In this document: one piece after another, positions 4,897 to 6,171 of the stretch
How the letters are laid out: each line of letters opens with the position of its first letter
Numbering within the stretch: position 1 is the first letter of the stretch
Assembly (NCBI GenBank): GCA_014523625.1
Contig: JAATVP010000007.1
Span: 1-6,171 of the forward strand
Length of the DNA stretch: 6,171 bases
Source of the DNA: Nitrososphaerales archaeon TH5896
GTDB lineage: Archaea > Thermoproteota > Nitrososphaeria > Nitrososphaerales > Nitrososphaeraceae
Reading direction: 5' to 3'
Made by a program: the position numbers and the translations under genes
Notes under the pieces: model-generated
Databases searched by the model: none
Told to the model about the DNA's origin: nothing
The model's input: the letters and a program-made list of their open reading frames with translations, nothing else

Positions 4897-4981
4897 TCCA
4901 TGGGAGCTAGATTCTTAGTTTATTATGTTAGATATAGTAGTCTCCATAGTAATAGAAAGATGAGCTAACTTACAATTAATT

Positions 4982-5401
4982 TTATACGATCTCAGCTACT
5001 AAATCAGTTAAGCGATCTGTGTCAAATGGTTTTTTTATGTATTTTGATATGTAATTACCATTTTCTAATTCTTTTATGAGCACATTATCTACATCATATG
5101 CTGAATTGAGAATTATTTTAGTTCCGTTATACTGTTTTATTGTACGAGCAACAGAATCACCCATCATGTCACCCAATCTGTAATCCAAGAGTATGAGAGA
5201 TATCTTGTTACCATGGCTTGTTTCTTCTGCGTACCTCTCGATACACTCTTCGCCAGAATCTACTATTATTACATCGTATCTTGACTCGAACATTAACCCA
5301 AATAATAAACGCATGTCTGGTTCATCGTCACATATCATCATCATTTTCTTCTTTCTTTCAAAATTACTATGATTATATTCTAATTTCTGGGTCTTATCCA
5401 T
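4982..5401 (-). CDS. Single-domain response regulator (CheY-like receiver)
   Basis: A 139-aa cytoplasmic receiver with no output domain. It would accept phosphate from a histidine kinase, which is not in this window, and act through protein-protein contact. All key residues are visible: the acidic pair D25-D26 (MMICDDEPD), phospho-acceptor D73 in LILLDYRLGDMMGD, the Ser switch at S100 (IILNSAYD), and K124 in KKPF. Residues 20-139 cover the whole fold at normal length. The start is uncertain. The ATG at 5401 adds a 19-residue polar leader and could use a TATA-like ACATATAG at 5457-5450. The ATG at 5344 (M20) gives a minimal domain and has AATATAAT inside the leader at about 5379-5372. Its N-terminal half resembles the truncated receiver at 5769-5948. 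Confidence 0.9.
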   Translation of the reverse strand: MDKTQKLEYNHSNFERKKKMMMICDDEPDMRLLFGLMFESRYDVIIVDSGEECIERYAEETSHGNKISLILLDYRLGDMMGDSVARTIKQYNGTKIILNSAYDVDNVLIKELENGNYISKYIKKPFDTDRLTDLVAEIV

Positions 5402-5768
5402 TTCACTTATTCTCTTCGCTCTTCACAGCTTTTCCGTATTCCACCCTCTATATGTGGATGCACAGTTATATATGATTCCATATATGGTCTCATATAGTCC
5501 AAATATTATAGTTGTTTATGCAAATGAGTATCACGTAGAATGGAGAGTATATTAATACTGGGTACAATACAACATATAATGCACGAAAATTTCGAAGATT
5601 TATGAGATAAGTCTATAGATCTTTAGGGATAAGTTGCTAAATTGCTTGTTGATTATATAATGTACAGTTGGATCAGCAGTGACAGTAGCATTGCTGAAAT
5701 ACAGATACTAATGTATAATTCTCTTTATGGTAATAGTTTTTTTATATGTGGTTCATAATATTATAGTA
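5402..5768. other. Divergent intergenic region between two receiver genes
   Basis: It carries the promoters of both receiver genes. Next to the minus-strand gene are four TATA-like words (ACTATATG, CATATATGG, CATATATAAC, CATATAG) within about 55 bases (5450-5505). They include the palindrome CCATATATGG at 5478-5487. The rest, 5506-5740, shows no gene and no clear structure. The plus-strand TTTATATG at 5741-5748 serves the truncated receiver. Confidence 0.45.
5741..5748 (+). promoter_or_regulatory. TATA box of the truncated receiver gene
   Basis: TTTATATG is preceded by a T-run and centred about 25 bases before the ATG at 5769. It fixes that ATG, rather than the one at 5727, as the start. The 14 residues added by the earlier ATG (hydrophobic, unlike a receiver) are probably untranslated. 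Confidence 0.5.
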
Positions 5769-5948
5769 ATGTCAAATCATCCTGTACCTGACAAGAAAAC
5801 AGTGATGATATGCGATGATGAGCGGGATTTGCTTCTCCTATTTGGGCTAGCCCTCGGGCCGAAATACAATGTAATTCAAGTTGGTTCCGGCAAAGATTGT
5901 ATTGACAAATTCATAAAAGAAAAGAATAGGGGTAATAAAATACTTTAA
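5769..5948 (+). pseudogene. Receiver domain truncated before the phospho-acceptor
   Basis: A 59-aa remnant of a CheY-like receiver. It keeps strand 1 and the acidic pair (TVMICDDERD, D16-D17), helix 1 (LLLLFGLALG), strand 2 (YNVIQVGSG) and helix 2 up to EKNRGNKI. It stops at TAA (5946-5948), where the intact minus-strand paralogue continues SLILLDYRLGD, so the phospho-acceptor Asp, the Ser/Thr switch and the Lys are all absent. The two proteins share spacing and many residues (MICDDE-D--LLFGL, then Y-VI-V-SG--CI), showing a divergent paralogue pair. No receiver continuation is visible in other frames. A short frame at 5939-6019 (TGLELAKYVLIRLLDNQ) could be a remnant of the last helix after an internal deletion, but this is weak. 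The promoter looks intact, so a short peptide may still be made. Confidence 0.75.
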
Positions 5949-5973
5949 CAGGTCTTGAATTGGCAAAATATGT

Positions 5974-5983
5974 TTTAATAAGA
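5974..5983 (+). promoter_or_regulatory. TATA box of the gene at the right edge
   Basis: TTTTAATAAG is centred about 25 bases before the GTG at 6004. This agrees with a leaderless transcript and supports GTG as the start. Confidence 0.45.
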
Positions 5984-6003
5984 CTTCTTGATAACCAAAG
6001 TGT

Positions 6004-6171
6004 GTGGGTCAGAATCTAATACTGAAACAAGAACATAAACAGCAACCGACTATTTCTGAAATTCTTCGTGCATATGGAAAAAAATTTACTCAGGTTCAGG
6101 ATCGCTATTCAAATGGACAGAACGGTAGATGTGCATTGGGTGTTGTAATGAGCTATTTTGGTTGGAATGGC
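6004..6171 (+). CDS. Small conserved protein, N-terminal part, cut by window end
   Basis: The frame is open from 5995 to the last base, and 56 codons are visible from the proposed GTG start. There is no ATG ahead of the conserved-looking part. The chain reads a polar leader (GQNLILKQEHKQQP), a helix (TISEILRAYGKKFTQVQDRY), then SNGQNGRCALGVVMSYFGWN. From memory, thaumarchaeal genomes hold short hypothetical proteins with the signature 'QGRCAMGVIMSYFGWDG'. I believe this is one of them, but I know no assigned function. The window cuts the gene soon after this motif. A TATA box at the right distance supports the start. Confidence 0.68.
   Translation, partial: MGQNLILKQEHKQQPTISEILRAYGKKFTQVQDRYSNGQNGRCALGVVMSYFGWNG

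Noticed and set aside
5218..5475. Plus-strand open frame across the receiver gene
   Set aside because: It is the antisense shadow of the receiver coding region; its Leu/Ser/Tyr-rich composition is typical of shadows.
5727..5768. Earlier ATG for the truncated receiver, adding a hydrophobic N-terminus
   Set aside because: The TATA box at 5741-5748 lies inside this extension, so the ATG at 5769 is the likely leaderless start.
5939..6019. Short frame TGLELAKYVLIRLLDNQ as the rest of the truncated receiver
   Set aside because: It could be a last-helix remnant, but it lacks the phospho-acceptor strand and KP motif and overlaps the likely promoter of the next gene. Too short to claim.

Overview
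The window looks like an AT-rich archaeal genome, most probably an ammonia-oxidising thaumarchaeon of the Nitrososphaera/Nitrosocosmicus type. Four things point there: a stand-alone TRAM-domain protein with a glycine/serine tail, an archaeal single winged-helix regulator, CheY-like receiver-only proteins, and many very small cysteine-rich proteins. Most starts have no Shine-Dalgarno sequence. Several have a TATA-like box about 25-27 bases upstream of the start codon, as in leaderless archaeal transcription. The lineage is inferred from protein style, not from a marker gene.

Layout. 1-951 (+): a double helix-turn-helix protein gene whose frame is broken near its end, then a small four-cysteine protein. 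1039-2076 (-): a 62-aa zinc-binding protein, an uncertain tiny ORF ending at a perfect hairpin (1501-1524), and a 125-aa five-cysteine zinc-ribbon protein. 2077-2471: no convincing gene, but several inverted repeats. 2472-3357 (+): a mini C2H2 finger with a probable frame break, the TRAM protein and a winged-helix regulator. 3400-4291 (-): a tandem pair of related cysteine-rich genes, one intact (3854-4291) and one decayed (3400-3771). 4448-4677 (-): an exported or anchored protein whose signal peptide is out of frame. 4753-4896 (+): a 47-aa protein with one zinc knuckle. 4982-5401 (-): an intact receiver protein. 5769-5948 (+): a second receiver cut off before its phospho-acceptor. 6004 to the end (+): the N-terminus of a small conserved protein.

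No operon encoding a pathway is visible. The region reads as accessory DNA rich in small nucleic-acid- or metal-binding proteins. At least five loci are decayed, frameshifted or truncated, so it may be under weak selection, or the assembly may contain single-base errors. I found no tRNA, rRNA, CRISPR array, transposase or attachment site. The most informative signals are the intact/decayed paralogue pair, the inverted repeat around the TATA box of the intact copy, and the two receivers that share an N-terminal half.
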